NCBI GenBank assembly: GCA_910586355.1
Contig: CAJUHJ010000012.1
Span: forward strand, 36,659 to 100,658
DNA: 64,000 bases
DNA from: an uncultured Lachnospiraceae bacterium
Lineage (GTDB): Bacteria > Bacillota > Clostridia > Lachnospirales > Lachnospiraceae
Direction: 5' to 3'
The notes beneath the pieces are model-generated. The model saw only the letters and a program-made list of their open reading frames with translations. It searched no databases and had not been told where the DNA came from. Shown here piece by piece: positions 63,466 through 64,000 of this stretch. A program made the position numbers and the translations under genes. Positions within the stretch are counted from its first letter, which is position 1. Every line of letters starts with the position of its first letter.

Positions 63466-63602
63466 ATCTTTTTATGTCTATAAATACGAAATGGCTGTCG
63501 ACCTCCATACAGATGTTACCCTTCATAAGAAAGGAAAAATAAGTACATATGAAACAGCCAAAAGAAAATACTCATAAAAAGGGCAGTAGATTTGGCGCTG
63601 CC
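63466..63602. other. Spacer with a possible 26-codon frame
   Basis: A short + strand frame starting at 63549 (MKQPKENTHKKGSRFGAAS, 26 codons) has only a weak AAAGG site. I see no family resemblance and do not call it a gene. Confidence 0.3.
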
Positions 63603-64000
63603 TCAATAGCCGAGGAGATTATAGTGTGAAAGTTTGATAGCCTTAGCCTTTTGCTTTTCAACAAGAGCTTGTGGCATATCGATTTTGTATAGATCAATAC
63701 CACTTTTAGAGACGATAGCGATTGCGCTATTATTTTTCTATCATAGAGTCTGCGTCCTTGATGGAAGATGTGATATAATCCATATGTGCGCGGACGAGAC
63801 GATATGTTTGGACATCTGTCATCTTATATCCCTCTATGGATTCCATAACAGCATCTTCTTTGTATTTGAGGTCCACAAAAGTTTGGATGCGATTTCTTCA
63901 TGGTTGAGGCTTTGTCCAGTCAGTTCGTAATCTATGATCGCTTTTATAAATATCTGAAACTCTCCCGCTGTTTTATGAAGCCGGACGCATAGCTTTACAG
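63603..64000 (-). pseudogene. Degenerate IS110-like transposase fragment
   Basis: Reading the - strand, three frames give pieces in the order found in IS110-family transposases: KAIIDYELTGQSLNHEEI; then VMESIEGYKMTDVQTYR and HMDYITSSIKDADSMIEK; then, after a loss of the IPG region, SAIAIVSKSGIDLYKID. At least two frame changes and one internal deletion separate them. The N-terminal catalytic part would lie beyond the right edge. No intact open frame remains; the + strand frame over this stretch is a shadow. Family call is by eye. Confidence 0.55.

Noticed and set aside
63634..63930. 98-codon + strand frame at the right end
   Set aside because: It is antisense to the IS110-like remnant and has no RBS.
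1..64000. tRNA, rRNA genes, CRISPR arrays, prophage
   Set aside because: No cloverleaf, rRNA segment, repeat-spacer array or phage structural gene was recognised in the window.

Overview
The window looks like a chromosomal segment of a low-GC, Gram-positive, anaerobic, spore-forming Clostridia member, most likely a gut Lachnospiraceae. Pointers are strong AGGAGG-type ribosome binding sites, sporulation and germination genes (spoVG, spoIIR, gerA), a paired glgC/glgD, BceRS-BceAB-type and MacAB-type transport systems, a DUF6465-type basic protein and a very large secreted sialidase built from Lachnospiraceae-style surface modules. I make no species call.

Layout. 1-283: start of an RluA-type pseudouridine synthase gene running off the left edge. 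428-5047: a bacitracin-resistance-like (Bce) two-component/ABC module with a TTACA-N4-TGTAA operator in front of the transporter genes. 5058-7227: a second, VanRS-like response regulator/kinase pair. 7352-8764: metK behind a complete SAM-I riboswitch with terminator and antiterminator. 8835-16202: a 2455-residue secreted sialidase. 16362-17780: murA with its own promoter. 17978-21491: a heterodimeric ABC exporter with one degenerate ATP site. 21590-27631: a foldase lipoprotein, a frameshifted small lipoprotein, mfd and pth. 27667-30495: spoVG and glgC-glgD. 30551-35520: murC, then a replication operon (dnaD-like, helicase loader) and a long-form prs; four perfect DnaA boxes lie between murC and the dnaD-like gene. 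35536-41078: a basic DUF6465-like protein with an HPr paralogue, an amino acid:cation symporter with an unusual inserted domain, and two unrecognised genes. 41187-46505: a chemoreceptor and a MacAB-like export operon. 46783-50496: a lipoteichoic-acid-synthase-like sulfatase and a siroheme reductase. 50745-53117: an Ig-repeat surface protein and a FAD/Rieske oxidoreductase. 53129-57444: spoIIR and a gerA germinant-receptor operon in which GerAB and GerAC are fused. 57579-59967: ispE, a GntR regulator and an unrecognised conserved protein.

60073-64000 is a zone of decay. It holds a type III restriction-modification system whose mod gene is cut off after about 120 codons and whose res gene carries a large internal deletion, a 22-codon hydrophobic peptide gene with promoter, strong RBS and terminator, and a degenerate IS110-like transposase fragment running off the right edge.

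The most notable signals are the DnaA-box cluster, the GerAB-GerAC fusion with an internal lipobox, the hydrophobic peptide locus, the HPr paralogue that keeps His15 and Ser46 but has Asn for Arg17, and the decayed R-M locus. Most other content is ordinary core genome. Starts were chosen by ribosome binding site and, where possible, promoter position, so several differ from the longest open frame.
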